This document shows, piece by piece, positions 49,390 to 57,928 of a stretch of DNA of 64,000 nucleotides; position 1 is the stretch's first letter; each line of letters begins with the position of its first letter. The translations under genes and the position numbers were made by a program. A model generated the notes under the pieces. That model saw only the letters and a program-made list of their open reading frames with translations. It had not been told where the DNA came from and ran no database searches. This DNA is from Streptomyces sp. WMMB 322 (GTDB taxonomy: Bacteria > Actinomycetota > Actinomycetes > Streptomycetales > Streptomycetaceae), in the NCBI RefSeq assembly GCF_900090145.1, contig NZ_FMHI01000005.1, positions 1 to 64,000 of the forward strand. The letters run 5' to 3'.

Positions 49390-49980
49390 TCACTCACCTG
49401 ACAGCTTCACGCTCGCGCTGGGCATGTCCGCCACCTGGAAGTCGACCGACTCCGTCGACGCGGGCGGAGCGGGGAACTGGGCGTACCACTCGGATGTCTC
49501 GCCCTGGTCGAGGCCGCCCGTGAATCTGGTGCACAGGCAGTGGCCGTTGGTGTCGCGGAGGATGAAGTAGCGCTTCTTGCCCTTCTTGTCGACCATCGTC
49601 GCCCCGGCCATGGAGAGCCCGTTGTTCTTGAGTTCGGACTCCTCGCTGGCCCATCCGGGCAGCACGACGACCGACGGGCCCTCGTTCTTCAACGTCCCCT
49701 TGAACGTGGTGAATCCGGAGTCGTCGCGCTGAGCGGAGTTGATGGTCAGGACGAGTTTGCCGCCCTTGCCGCCCTTCACCTGGGCGAGCACTTCGCCGGT
49801 GCCGTCCGAGCCGCCGCCCGTGCCGCCCTTGCCGTCCTCCTGGGAGGCGCCGTCCGGCTTCTTGCCCTCGTCCCCGCCGTCGTCACCGCTGCTGCAACCG
49901 GCCACTGCGAGCACCAGGCCGGTGGTGACCGCCAGCGCGGTCGTCCGTCCGCGGGCTCTGAAGGCGCGCCGAATGGTCAT
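49390..49980 (-). CDS. Putative lipoprotein of the Tad locus
   Basis: The 196-residue product has a lipoprotein signal with lipobox AVAGC (Cys about residue 29), an acidic Gly/Asp/Lys-rich spacer and a beta-rich domain (LVLTINSAQRDDSGFTTFKG, then KKRYFILRDTNGHCLCTRF). I do not recognise the domain. It lies between the TadG-like and OmpA genes and shares their direction and tight spacing, so a role in assembly or anchoring is inferred. The ATG at 49980 was preferred over a start 12 codons upstream because the signal peptide begins there. Confidence 0.75.
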   Translation of the reverse strand: MTIRRAFRARGRTTALAVTTGLVLAVAGCSSGDDGGDEGKKPDGASQEDGKGGTGGGSDGTGEVLAQVKGGKGGKLVLTINSAQRDDSGFTTFKGTLKNEGPSVVVLPGWASEESELKNNGLSMAGATMVDKKGKKRYFILRDTNGHCLCTRFTGGLDQGETSEWYAQFPAPPASTESVDFQVADMPSASVKLSGE

Positions 49981-50012
49981 GGATAGCTCGTCCCCTGTTC
50001 GTCGTCCGCGGC

Positions 50013-50603
50013 TCAATCGACCAGCACCACCGAGAACAGATCCGACGGTCTCAGCTCGAGGTCGAGATCGTCCGGGTCGATGGTCAAGTCCTCGCCGTCA
50101 CACGTGATTTCGATCAGCTCGCCGTCGTCCTCGAGCTCGCACCGGGGCTTGATGACGGCGGTCGCGCTGGCCTCGGCCTTCTTGTTGTCGGCGCCGGGGA
50201 CGATCGTGTCCCCGGTGTCGAAACGGGTGCGGACCTTCACCGTGTACCCGTTGTGGCCTTCCGCTGTGACCGCGTCGCAGCTGAGGACGTCCGAGCGGTT
50301 GCGGTCGGCGAAGTGGTCGGCCTCGCCGCAGCCGTCACCGAAGAGGGAGCCCAGACCGTCGAGGATGTCCTCCAGTGACTCGCCCTCGAGGATGGCGTCG
50401 AGGAAGTCCTCGAAAAGCTCGTCCCGGTCGTCCTGTGCCGCGGCGATCGCGGCGGCGTCGGCCGCCGACTGTCCTCCGTTGCGGACGGTCCCCGCCTGGG
50501 CCACGGCGAAGAAGGCGAAGGCGAGGAAGAGCAGACCGGTGATCACGGCGCCGTAGAGGATCACCGTGGCCCCCTCGTCCCCGGCCCCGTGGCGTCTGCT
50601 CAG
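50013..50603 (-). CDS. TadG-like membrane protein of the Tad locus
   Basis: The 196-residue protein has a basic N-terminus, one membrane helix (ILYGAVITGLLFLAFAFFAV, near residues 20-40) with a prepilin-like DEG-ATVI junction, then AQAGTVRNGGQSAADAAAIA, typical of TadE/TadG. Unlike true pseudopilins it lacks Glu at position +5 after the Gly. The start is doubtful: no ATG or GTG keeps the basic head. I place it at a CTG at 50603 that overlaps the Flp stop; GTG at 50564 would begin inside the helix. The rest is acidic and extracytoplasmic. Confidence 0.75.
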   Translation of the reverse strand: MSRRHGAGDEGATVILYGAVITGLLFLAFAFFAVAQAGTVRNGGQSAADAAAIAAAQDDRDELFEDFLDAILEGESLEDILDGLGSLFGDGCGEADHFADRNRSDVLSCDAVTAEGHNGYTVKVRTRFDTGDTIVPGADNKKAEASATAVIKPRCELEDDGELIEITCDGEDLTIDPDDLDLELRPSDLFSVVLVD

Positions 50604-50803
50604 CCGCCCAGGATGCTGTTGACCGCCTTCGCGATCCCGCCGGAGATGGCGGTGTCCAGCCCGAGTCCCCGGATCGCCAGGATGATTCCGGCGACGATGA
50701 TCACGATGCCCGCGTATTCGATCGCCCCCGCGCCTCTGTCCGACCATCGCCCGTGCAGTCTGTCCACGACGCGGTGGCGCCAGTGGAGCATGGCCTTCGA
50801 CAT
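50600..50803 (-). CDS. Flp-type pilin
   Basis: The 67-residue prepilin has a basic leader of 24 residues ending ...SDRG, cleavage expected before AGAIEYAGIVIIVAGIIL. The Glu at +5 and Tyr at +6 match the Flp consensus. The mature pilin would be about 43 residues, mostly hydrophobic helix plus LDTAISGGIAKAVNSIL. The ATG at 50803 follows AAGGAGATC-GTG at six bases, better than the GTG just before it. It is the major pilin of the Tad pilus predicted by this locus. Confidence 0.92.
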   Translation of the reverse strand: MSKAMLHWRHRVVDRLHGRWSDRGAGAIEYAGIVIIVAGIILAIRGLGLDTAISGGIAKAVNSILGG

Positions 50804-51098
50804 CACGATCTCCTTCGGTGATGGCCGGGTCGGGACGCGACGGCACGCCCCCGGCCTGTCTGCTGTAGTTGTGCACAGTCCTGACGCCGGTGAAACGGGC
50901 CGCCGCGCGGCGGAGGCCGGGCAGGGCGGTGACGAGCCGACGACCAGTCATTCCGGCTTCCCCTCCGCTGCGTCGCCCGCTGTTGTTGTCCGAATGCAGA
51001 CTGTGCCACATCGGCCGCCTCCGATTAAGGGGTGAGCGGAACGCCTGTGGAGTTTGGCGGAATCGCTTGTGGCGCCCGGCCGTTGGGCTGTCATCGCG

Positions 51099-51998
51099 TC
51101 ACCCGTTCAGTACGGAACCGAAGTCGGTGTCCGACCCGAGCAGGAAGGTGGCCACGATCAGCAGCAGCGTCCCCGGCAGCAGGAAGGCGATGGTCGTCAT
51201 CGTCGCCTTCGGCACCGTCTTGGCGGCCTGGCGGCGGGCGTTCTGCGCGTCGGTGCGCCGCATGTCCGTCGCGATCTGGATGAGCGTGTCCGCGATGGGC
51301 GCGCCGAGTTCCTCTCCCTGCTGGAGGGCCGTGACGAACTGGTCGACCTGCTCGCTGTCGTTGCGCTTGCGCAGCTCGTCGAATGCGGCCCGGCGGCTGA
51401 CGCCGAGGTCCATCTGCCGCAGCGTGATGCGCAGTTCGTCGGCCCAGGGGCCCTCGTAGTGCTCGGCGACGCGTTCCAGCGCCTGGCGGAAGCTGAGCCC
51501 CGCGGAGACGACGACGGCGAGCACGTCGAGGAAGTCGGGGAGCGTCCGCTCGATGACGCGCCGGCGGTCGCGGACGGCCTGCCGGATGCCCAGCTCGGCG
51601 GCCGTGAAGCCGAAGGCGAGCACGATGAACGCGAACAGCCAGCTGTCGGCGGCGAATCCGACGATCGCCATGACGATGCCGAAGACCCCGTACGCGGCGC
51701 GGCGCGCGGCGTAGCGGTGGATGGTCAGGCCGCCCGGGTTGCCGGCCCGGTCGATCTTGCGGCGCTTGGCGTTGACGCGCTCCTCGCCCATGAGCCGCAG
51801 CACGAGCGGCGCGAGGGGCATGCCGAGCCGGTCGACGGCCGCCTCACGGGCCGTCGTTCGCGTCGCGCCGACTTCGAGCGCGACGGCGAGGTCGCTCGGC
51901 AGCTCGATCTGGGCGCGGTACATGCGTATGCCCGCGATGGCCCCGTACACGGCGAGGCCGGCGACGGCGGCGAGGAGGTAGGGCAGAACGGCGCTCAC
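51099..51998 (-). CDS. Tad pilus assembly membrane protein TadC
   Basis: The 299-residue protein is a type II secretion F-domain (GspF-like) inner-membrane protein. Helices appear at the N-terminus (LPYLLAAVAGLAVYGAIAG), centrally (GIVMAIVGFAADSWLFAFIV) and at the C-terminus (TTIAFLLPGTLLLIVATFLL). The F domain includes LPDFLDVLAVVVSAGLSFRQ and FVTALQQGEELGAPIADTLI. The GTG start follows AGGAGGAGTCCC. It pairs with TadB as the platform for the TadA motor. Confidence 0.92.
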   Translation of the reverse strand: MSAVLPYLLAAVAGLAVYGAIAGIRMYRAQIELPSDLAVALEVGATRTTAREAAVDRLGMPLAPLVLRLMGEERVNAKRRKIDRAGNPGGLTIHRYAARRAAYGVFGIVMAIVGFAADSWLFAFIVLAFGFTAAELGIRQAVRDRRRVIERTLPDFLDVLAVVVSAGLSFRQALERVAEHYEGPWADELRITLRQMDLGVSRRAAFDELRKRNDSEQVDQFVTALQQGEELGAPIADTLIQIATDMRRTDAQNARRQAAKTVPKATMTTIAFLLPGTLLLIVATFLLGSDTDFGSVLNG

Positions 51999-52009
51999 GG
52001 GACTCCTCC

Positions 52010-52954
52010 TCAGATCTCGATCTTGCCGAGGCGGCGGATGACGAAGAAGCCCGTGGCGAAGAGGCCGACAGCCCCGACGATCGCGAGCTGGCCGACCGCC
52101 GACCCCGTGACGCGGGCGAGGGCGCCCGGCATCATCGAGTTCATCATCAGCATCGCACCGAGACCCAGCACGGGCACCGTGAAGGCGGTCGCGTTCACCT
52201 CGGCGAGCATGGTGCGCACTTCGCGGCGGGTCTCCTTGCGCTCCTCGAGTGTGTCGGTGAGGTTGCGCAGCGACGCCACCAGAGTGCCGCCCGCGCGGTT
52301 GGCGAGGACCAGCGTCGTGACGAGGACGACGAGTTCACGCGACGGCAGACGCTCGGCGAGTTCGTTCAGGGCGTCCTCGACGGAGCGGCCGACGGCCAGC
52401 TGATTGTTGACGAGGGTGAGTTCCTCTCCCGCCGGGGCCTCCAGCTCGTCCGCGGCCATGCCGAGCGCCGTGCGCAGCGCGAGCCCCGCCGAGGTGGCGT
52501 TGGCGAGGATGCGGGACAGCTCGGGGAGCTGGCTGATGAACTGCTCGGTGCGGCGCTGCCGTTGGTGGCTGAGGAAGGCACTCGCTGCCAGCACGCCCAG
52601 GATCGCGGCGATCGGCCCGAAGAAGGGCGCGAGGACGGACGCGGCGACGAGCCACAGACCGGCGACGACGACGCCGACGTAGACGGTGAACTCCCCCGGC
52701 GTGATGTCGAGTCCGGTCGCGGCCAGTCCGCTCTGCACGCGGCCTCCCAGCCGGGTGCGGCGCAGCCGCTTGTCCACACCGGTGAAGACACGGCGCCGGC
52801 CGGGCGGCAGTTCGCGGTCCGCCGATTCCTCGGCGAGGCGCTCGAGGAGCTCCTTGTTCTGTGCGCGCCCCGACGCGAACGCCATGACCGCGGCGACGGC
52901 GAGGGCGCCGGCCAGCAGGAAGGCGCCGAGCGCGAGTTGTGCGGTGGTGTCCAT
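52010..52954 (-). CDS. Tad pilus assembly membrane protein TadB
   Basis: The 314-residue F-domain membrane protein has an N-terminal helix (LALGAFLLAGALAVAAVMAF), a central pair of helices and the F domain with QLPELSRILANATSAGLALR and TTLVLANRAGGTLVASLRNL. It ends in a helix and a positive tail. Eleven bases separate it from TadC. Between it and TadA (52955-53164) lies a G+T-rich stretch of imperfect CGGTCCGTGG repeats that translates to nothing recognisable. Confidence 0.92.
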   Translation of the reverse strand: MDTTAQLALGAFLLAGALAVAAVMAFASGRAQNKELLERLAEESADRELPPGRRRVFTGVDKRLRRTRLGGRVQSGLAATGLDITPGEFTVYVGVVVAGLWLVAASVLAPFFGPIAAILGVLAASAFLSHQRQRRTEQFISQLPELSRILANATSAGLALRTALGMAADELEAPAGEELTLVNNQLAVGRSVEDALNELAERLPSRELVVLVTTLVLANRAGGTLVASLRNLTDTLEERKETRREVRTMLAEVNATAFTVPVLGLGAMLMMNSMMPGALARVTGSAVGQLAIVGAVGLFATGFFVIRRLGKIEI

Positions 52955-53164
52955 GACGTGGTCCTGGGTCCTGTGGTCCGTCCTGGGTGCGGTTGTGGTC
53001 CCGCATGAGTGCGGTTCGTGCTTGCGGTTGTGCGTGGCTGCCGGTTCCGCATGCGGCCGTGGGCACGCGGTCCGTGGTTTCGCGGCCCGTGGTGTGCGGT
53101 CCGTGGTTCGCGTGCGTGCGGTGTTCCGTGTCTCCCGGTGGCGACCCGGTGGCTCCGGGGCCCT

Positions 53165-54517
53165 CTACACCGCCTCCCTCGTCGCCAGTTGGCCGGCGTC
53201 GTCCGCGACTCCGAAGGTCGGCGGCACGGGCTCGCTCACCATGTGGAGGCGGTTTGCGGCACGCCTCGGGACGGGCAGATGCTGGAAACTCCCGTGCACC
53301 TGGCCGTCCGAGGACATGGGCTCGGCGTCGAACCGGGCGACCGAGGCGATGCGGAAGACCTCGCGTCCGTGCGAGGCGAGAAGAACGATCTCCACGACCT
53401 TCCGCGAGCCGTCGGGGAAGCGCGCAAGCTGGATGATCACGTCCACGGCGGAGTTGATCTGGTCCTGCAGCGCCTCGAAGGGGATCTCGACCTCCGACAT
53501 GGAGGCCAGGGTCTGAAGGCGCATCAGCGCGTCCTCGGCGCTGTTGGCGTGCACCGTCGCCAGGGAACCGTCGTGCCCCGTGGACATGGCCTGGAGCATG
53601 TCGAGCGTCTCCCCGCCGCGCACCTCTCCGACGATGATCCGGTCGGGCCGCATGCGCAGCGAGTTCCGTACGAGGTCGCGGACGGTGACCTGGCCCCGGC
53701 CCTCGACGTTGGGCGGCCTCGTCTCCAGCCGGATGATGTGCCGCTGCTGGAGCTGGAGTTCGGCCGCGTCCTCGACGGTGATGATGCGCTCGTGGTCGGG
53801 GATGAGCCCGGAGAGCGCGTTGAGCAGGGTCGTCTTGCCGCTGCCCGTCCCTCCCGAGACGATCACGTTGAAGCGGGCGCGGATGAAGCCCGACAGCAGC
53901 GCCACCATGTGCTCGTCGAGCGTGCCCATCGCGATCAGTTCGTGCAGCGCGTAGGCGCGGGGGAAGCGGCGGATGGTGAGCGTCGGGCCGGTGAGGGACA
54001 GCGGCGGGACGATGACGTTGACGCGCTCGCCGGAGGGCAGCCGGGCGTCGACCATCGGATTCGACTCGTCCACACGCCTGTTGACGGTCGAGACGATGCG
54101 TTCGATGGTCTGCATCAGCTGCTCTTCGGAGGCGAACCGGACCGGCACCTGCTCGACGTGGCCCGCCCGCTCGACGAACACCTGATCCGGCCCGTTGACC
54201 ATGATCTCCGTGATGGAGGCGTCCTCCAGCAGCGGTTCGAGCACACCGAGCCCGAGAGCCTCGTCCACGACGCGCCGGATGAGCAACTCCCGGTCGACCG
54301 TGGACAGTACGGGCCCCTCGCGGCTGATGAGGTGTCCCAGCACCCGCTCCAGGCGGGCCCTGCGCTCCTGTGAGGGAAGGGCGGACATCTCCGCGAGGTC
54401 TATCTCTTCGAGGAGCTTCGTGCGGTAGGCGGACACCATGTGGGCGGTGCCGCCGTCGGCCGCCGCCCCGGTGCGCGTCCGGGACTCGGGCGTGGTCATG
54501 CGGGCCCGCAGACTCAA
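53165..54517 (-). CDS. Tad pilus assembly ATPase TadA (CpaF family)
   Basis: The 450-residue secretion ATPase has the N-terminal domain (VVDEALGLGVLEPLLEDASI, then TEIMVNGPDQVFVERAG) and the RecA-like motor: Walker A VSGGTGSGKTTLLNALSG, the Asp box ITVEDAAELQL and Walker B DRIIVGEVRGGETLDML. It powers pilus assembly. The start is taken at the TTG 54517 because GAGGAGG lies six bases upstream; the ATG at 54499 has no such site. Both give intact domains. Confidence 0.94.
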   Translation of the reverse strand: MSLRARMTTPESRTRTGAAADGGTAHMVSAYRTKLLEEIDLAEMSALPSQERRARLERVLGHLISREGPVLSTVDRELLIRRVVDEALGLGVLEPLLEDASITEIMVNGPDQVFVERAGHVEQVPVRFASEEQLMQTIERIVSTVNRRVDESNPMVDARLPSGERVNVIVPPLSLTGPTLTIRRFPRAYALHELIAMGTLDEHMVALLSGFIRARFNVIVSGGTGSGKTTLLNALSGLIPDHERIITVEDAAELQLQQRHIIRLETRPPNVEGRGQVTVRDLVRNSLRMRPDRIIVGEVRGGETLDMLQAMSTGHDGSLATVHANSAEDALMRLQTLASMSEVEIPFEALQDQINSAVDVIIQLARFPDGSRKVVEIVLLASHGREVFRIASVARFDAEPMSSDGQVHGSFQHLPVPRRAANRLHMVSEPVPPTFGVADDAGQLATREAV

Positions 54518-54548
54518 CTCCGGCCTCCTCTCTGTGCGTTCGCGGTGG

Positions 54549-55100
54549 TCAGTCGCGCGGCATGGTCGCGGAGCGGGTCGCGTCGCCGAAGTCGTCGACA
54601 CCGGGGACCACGGACGGAATGGTGACGGTCGTGGTCACCCGCACCTCGTCCTCTCCCCCTCCGAGGTCGAAACTGGCGCGGGAGGCCGTCCACTCGGACA
54701 TGGCCGCCTTGCCGGTCGCCGCGTAGTCCTCGGCGATGTCCTCCTGGCCGGCGATGCGGGCGGCGGCGCGGGCACCGGTGCCGGCCTGCTGGATGGTGTA
54801 GCCCGCGACGCCGAGCTGGATCGCGGCCATGGCCACCAGCAGGAGCAGCGGCATCATGCCTGCCAACTCCAGGCTGGAAGCGCCGCGTTCACGCTCCGCG
54901 CCCCTCACACCGGCGGCCCGCGGACCCCGGATTCGCGCCGCCCGTACCGGTGCCGGTGCCGAGGCCCGTGCCGCCGCCCGGGCCCGTACCGGTGCCGGTG
55001 CCGGTGCCGCCGCCCGTACCCGTGCCGGGGCCGGTGCCCGTACCGGTGCCGGTGCCGGTGACGTCGGGGGTGTCGCTGCCGCCGGTGCCGTGCGTCTCAT
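54549..55100 (-). CDS. TadE-like pseudopilin with repeat-encoded leader
   Basis: The 183-residue protein contains a TadE segment (ERG-ASSLELAGMMPLLLLV) with Glu at +5 after Gly, one membrane helix and an extracytoplasmic domain ending DDFGDATRSATMPRD. Before it stand about 65 residues of Ala/Pro/Val/Arg repeats (PAPVRAPAPARVRAAAP) encoded by degenerate GGTGCCGGTACC-type DNA repeats at about 54940-55075. If cleaved by a prepilin peptidase this head would be removed. The ATG lies seven bases after the CpaE-TadE stop, with GGGGAAGTGAG as ribosome site. A later start cannot be excluded. Confidence 0.8.
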   Translation of the reverse strand: MRRTAPAAATPPTSPAPAPVRAPAPARVRAAAPAPAPVRARAAARASAPAPVRAARIRGPRAAGVRGAERERGASSLELAGMMPLLLLVAMAAIQLGVAGYTIQQAGTGARAAARIAGQEDIAEDYAATGKAAMSEWTASRASFDLGGGEDEVRVTTTVTIPSVVPGVDDFGDATRSATMPRD

Positions 55101-55107
55101 GCGGTGC

Positions 55108-57177
55108 TCACTTCCCCTCCTCCGCGGCGCCTGCGGTGCCGCTGATGCTGAAGGGAAGCTTCCCCGCGCCGGGGAAGAGGACGGGCGCCGACAGGTCGAC
55201 GTCCGCCTTCCACAGGTGGCCGTCGAGACGGCAGCTGACCGAGGAGTTCTCCCGCCACTCGGCGGGCAGGTTCTTCGTCGCCGCGGACTCGCAGGCGCCC
55301 TCCGGGTCACCGCCGAGCGCGGCGGCCGTCGCGGCGCGTGCCGCCTCGTCGGCGGCGTTTCCGGCGAGCGAGAAGGTGTAGCCGACGAGGACGCACTGCC
55401 ACAGGACGGCCAGGACCGCGAGCACGATCGGCGCCATTCCCGCGAACTCCACGGTCACGGAGCCCTTGTCGCCCCACACGCTCGTCTCGCCCTCGTCGTC
55501 GAAGTCGTCGACCGGCTGCCGGGCCGGCCGTCCCCCCGGGACGTGCCCGATCTCGGGGCCCACCGGCCCCACGCGGGTGCGGGTGTGGAAGGGCGCCGCG
55601 CTGTTGGGTTCGTGCGGCCTGCGGTGGTCGCGGTACTCGTTGCCCGCGGGCGCCCCCGGCGCCTCTCCGGGCATGACGTGGTTGCCGCCCGACGCGCCGG
55701 GCGGCAGGGCCTGCGGGCCGTTCGCGGGGGCGCCGCCCTGCCTCGCCTGAGGGGTGCGCGGCGGGGGAAAGGGGGCGGGCGGGGTCGCCGGGGGGCGCGG
55801 AGCCGCGCGGCCGGACTGGTCCGCCCGGCCCTCGGCTCCCTGGTTTCCCTGCACCGCCTGGACCTGTGAACTCCCCGGACCGCCCGGGGGCAGCGCGCGG
55901 CTCTCCGGCTCGGAGGCGGAGTCGGACAGCGGCTGCTTGGACTGTCCGCCGTGGCCCTTGACCGCCTTGGCGCTGTGCTTGCCGCCGCCGCTGCTGCCGG
56001 CCTCCGCCGCCGTGACGAGGCCCAGTTCGGCCGCGAACGACCACAGTGCCTGCTTCACCGAGCTCTTGGCGTCGAGGTCCTGGATGCGTCCGGCGTCGAC
56101 GGCGCCGTGTAGTTCCTTGTAACCGGCGGGGATCGTCGTCCCGGCCACGGATGTGCCGACGATGCGGGCGATGAGACCCGGGTGGATCTCGGTGAAGCGC
56201 GAGGTCCGGTTGACGAGGGTGAGGGTCTCCTCGGCCTTGCGGATCTGAAGCCGGTCCCACATCCGGACCATGCGCTTGGCCGCCCGTACGGAGATCACGT
56301 CCGGTGTCGTCAGCAGCACCGCGTTGTCCGCGGTCTCGATCGCGGCGGCGTTGGCGGCGTTGAGCTGTGTGCCGCAGTCGATCACGACGATGTCGTACCG
56401 GGCCTTGAGCGCGGAGATGATCTGCCGTGCAGCTCGGTCGTCGACCTCCTCGCCGCGCTCGCCCTCGCCGGGGGCGAGCAGCAGCCCGAGCCCCGACTCG
56501 TGCGCGAAGAGCGCGTCCTGGAGCACACGGTTGGAGATGTCGGCGATGCCCGCGAGGTCCGCCGCGGAGCGGCGGAACTGCACGTCCAGGAACGAGGAGA
56601 CGTCCCCGGACTGGAGGTCCATGTCCACCAGTGCGGTGCCGCGCCCCGACGCCTGTGCCGCGAGGGCCAGTTGGACGGCGGTGAGCGTCGTACCGACGCC
56701 CCCCTTCGCTCCCGTCACGGCGACGACGGTCCCGCCCGGACCGACCGTCTCCTCGGGCAGGGTGCCCAGATGCTTCCGCACGCCCACCGCCCATGAGGCG
56801 GCGGCGCCGACCCGCGCGGCGAGATCGTCGTAACTGAGGGGCAGCCCGAGGACGCCGCGCGCCCCGGCGTCCATCGCCGCCGAGTACAGCGGCTGGCTGG
56901 TGTCGCGGGTGATGAGGATGACGCCGACGGCGGGGAAGCGGAGCGCGATCTCACGGATCAGCTCCAGCGCGGGCATCGGGCGGATGAGTTCGTGGACGAG
57001 CACGACCTCCGGCAGGTCCGCCACGGTGCCCTCGGCCAACCGCGCGAGCGAGTCGAGCAGTTGGGTGGAGTCGGCGGCGGGCGGCACCGGCTCGCTGTCC
57101 GGGAGCTGGCTGAGCAGACCGCTGACCGACCGGGCTGCTTCCTGGTCGCTGACGGCTGGCTGGATGCGGGTGACCAT
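55108..57177 (-). CDS. CpaE/TadZ ATPase fused to a TadE pseudopilin
   Basis: The 689-residue frame has no stop between two parts. Residues 1-140 form a receiver-like domain; 148-390 form a MinD/CpaE ATPase with deviant Walker A VTGAKGGVGTTLTAVQLALA (about 154-173) and DIVVIDCGTQLNAANAA. Residues 395-570 are a disordered Pro/Gly/Ala linker. Residues 571-602 are a TadE pseudopilin (KG-SVTVEFAGMAPIVLAVLA, Glu at +5, Phe at +6), then an extracytoplasmic Cys-containing domain. Normally these are two proteins. The ATG 57177 follows AGGGAATC. It is second in the operon after CpaB. Cleavage after Gly572 by a prepilin peptidase would release the ATPase into the cytoplasm. Confidence 0.88.
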   Translation of the reverse strand: MVTRIQPAVSDQEAARSVSGLLSQLPDSEPVPPAADSTQLLDSLARLAEGTVADLPEVVLVHELIRPMPALELIREIALRFPAVGVILITRDTSQPLYSAAMDAGARGVLGLPLSYDDLAARVGAAASWAVGVRKHLGTLPEETVGPGGTVVAVTGAKGGVGTTLTAVQLALAAQASGRGTALVDMDLQSGDVSSFLDVQFRRSAADLAGIADISNRVLQDALFAHESGLGLLLAPGEGERGEEVDDRAARQIISALKARYDIVVIDCGTQLNAANAAAIETADNAVLLTTPDVISVRAAKRMVRMWDRLQIRKAEETLTLVNRTSRFTEIHPGLIARIVGTSVAGTTIPAGYKELHGAVDAGRIQDLDAKSSVKQALWSFAAELGLVTAAEAGSSGGGKHSAKAVKGHGGQSKQPLSDSASEPESRALPPGGPGSSQVQAVQGNQGAEGRADQSGRAAPRPPATPPAPFPPPRTPQARQGGAPANGPQALPPGASGGNHVMPGEAPGAPAGNEYRDHRRPHEPNSAAPFHTRTRVGPVGPEIGHVPGGRPARQPVDDFDDEGETSVWGDKGSVTVEFAGMAPIVLAVLAVLWQCVLVGYTFSLAGNAADEAARAATAAALGGDPEGACESAATKNLPAEWRENSSVSCRLDGHLWKADVDLSAPVLFPGAGKLPFSISGTAGAAEEGK

Positions 57178-57193
57178 CGGCTGATTCCCTGCC

Positions 57194-57925
57194 TCACTTG
57201 TCCCCGGTGAGCGTGTACGTCCTGTCGCTCTCGGGGATGTCGTTGCCGTCGCCGGGTGCCACGAGAGCGAGCCGGACGTGCTCCGCGAAGGACTCCGCAT
57301 AGGCGACGCGCTGCGCGTCCGCCGTGGAGAGCCCGAAGGTGATGGGGACCCCGTCCCGTTCGCTCAGCCGGGAGCGGTCCTCATCGCCGGAGTTCTCCTT
57401 GAACGGGGTGAGCTTCCCGACGTCGATGACCTTCGCGTCACTGACGATGACCTTCGACTGGTTCGGTGACCTGCCCTTGCCGGCGGTCTGCTGCTCGCCC
57501 TCGAAGGTGGCGAATATGTTGACCCGGCTGCCCGGGTTGATCTTGCCGGCCACTCCCGTCTCGGCGTCGATCATGATGGCGATCTCCTGCTGGCCCGGCT
57601 TGAGTTCGGGCCGCCGGTCGATCATGTCCGTCTGCAGCAGCGAGCCCTTGCGGAGCTTGTTGGCGGCGACCTTGTCGCGCACCTCGTCGAGGTCGGTGAC
57701 CGCGGTGTCCGGCAGCCAGCGCTTCGGTACGGACACCTTCTTGAACTGCCCCTCGTCCAGGGACTTGTAGGGGGGAATGTCCGCCTTGAGCTCGTAGGCC
57801 GTCGTCTCGGAGCCGACCCTCGACTCCACGTCGCGTATGAACGCCAGTACGCCACCGAACGCCGCGAGGGCGCACAGGACGGAGACGACCAGCAGGATGA
57901 CGCCACGGCGCTGGCGTGAATTCAT
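57194..57925 (-). CDS. Flp pilus assembly protein CpaB (RcpC)
   Basis: The 243-residue protein has an N-terminal membrane anchor (VILLVVSVLCALAAFGGVLA) and an SAF-type CpaB domain, with AYELKADIPPYKSLDEGQF, LRKGSLLQTDMIDRRPELKP and VAGKINPGSRVNIFATF. CpaB stabilises the pilus channel and is typical of Tad loci. It starts four bases after the stop of the zinc-ribbon protein gene and precedes the CpaE-TadE fusion by 16 bases. Confidence 0.92.
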   Translation of the reverse strand: MNSRQRRGVILLVVSVLCALAAFGGVLAFIRDVESRVGSETTAYELKADIPPYKSLDEGQFKKVSVPKRWLPDTAVTDLDEVRDKVAANKLRKGSLLQTDMIDRRPELKPGQQEIAIMIDAETGVAGKINPGSRVNIFATFEGEQQTAGKGRSPNQSKVIVSDAKVIDVGKLTPFKENSGDEDRSRLSERDGVPITFGLSTADAQRVAYAESFAEHVRLALVAPGDGNDIPESDRTYTLTGDK

Positions 57926-57928
57926 GGA

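Noticed and set aside
50013..51011. A single open frame of 332 codons joining the TadG-like gene to upstream sequence
   Set aside because: The upstream part overlaps the Flp pilin gene in another phase and has an Arg/Pro-rich translation. It is open by chance in high-GC DNA.
52955..53164. A small gene between TadB and TadA
   Set aside because: The sequence is a G+T-rich set of imperfect CGGTCCGTGG repeats and encodes nothing recognisable.
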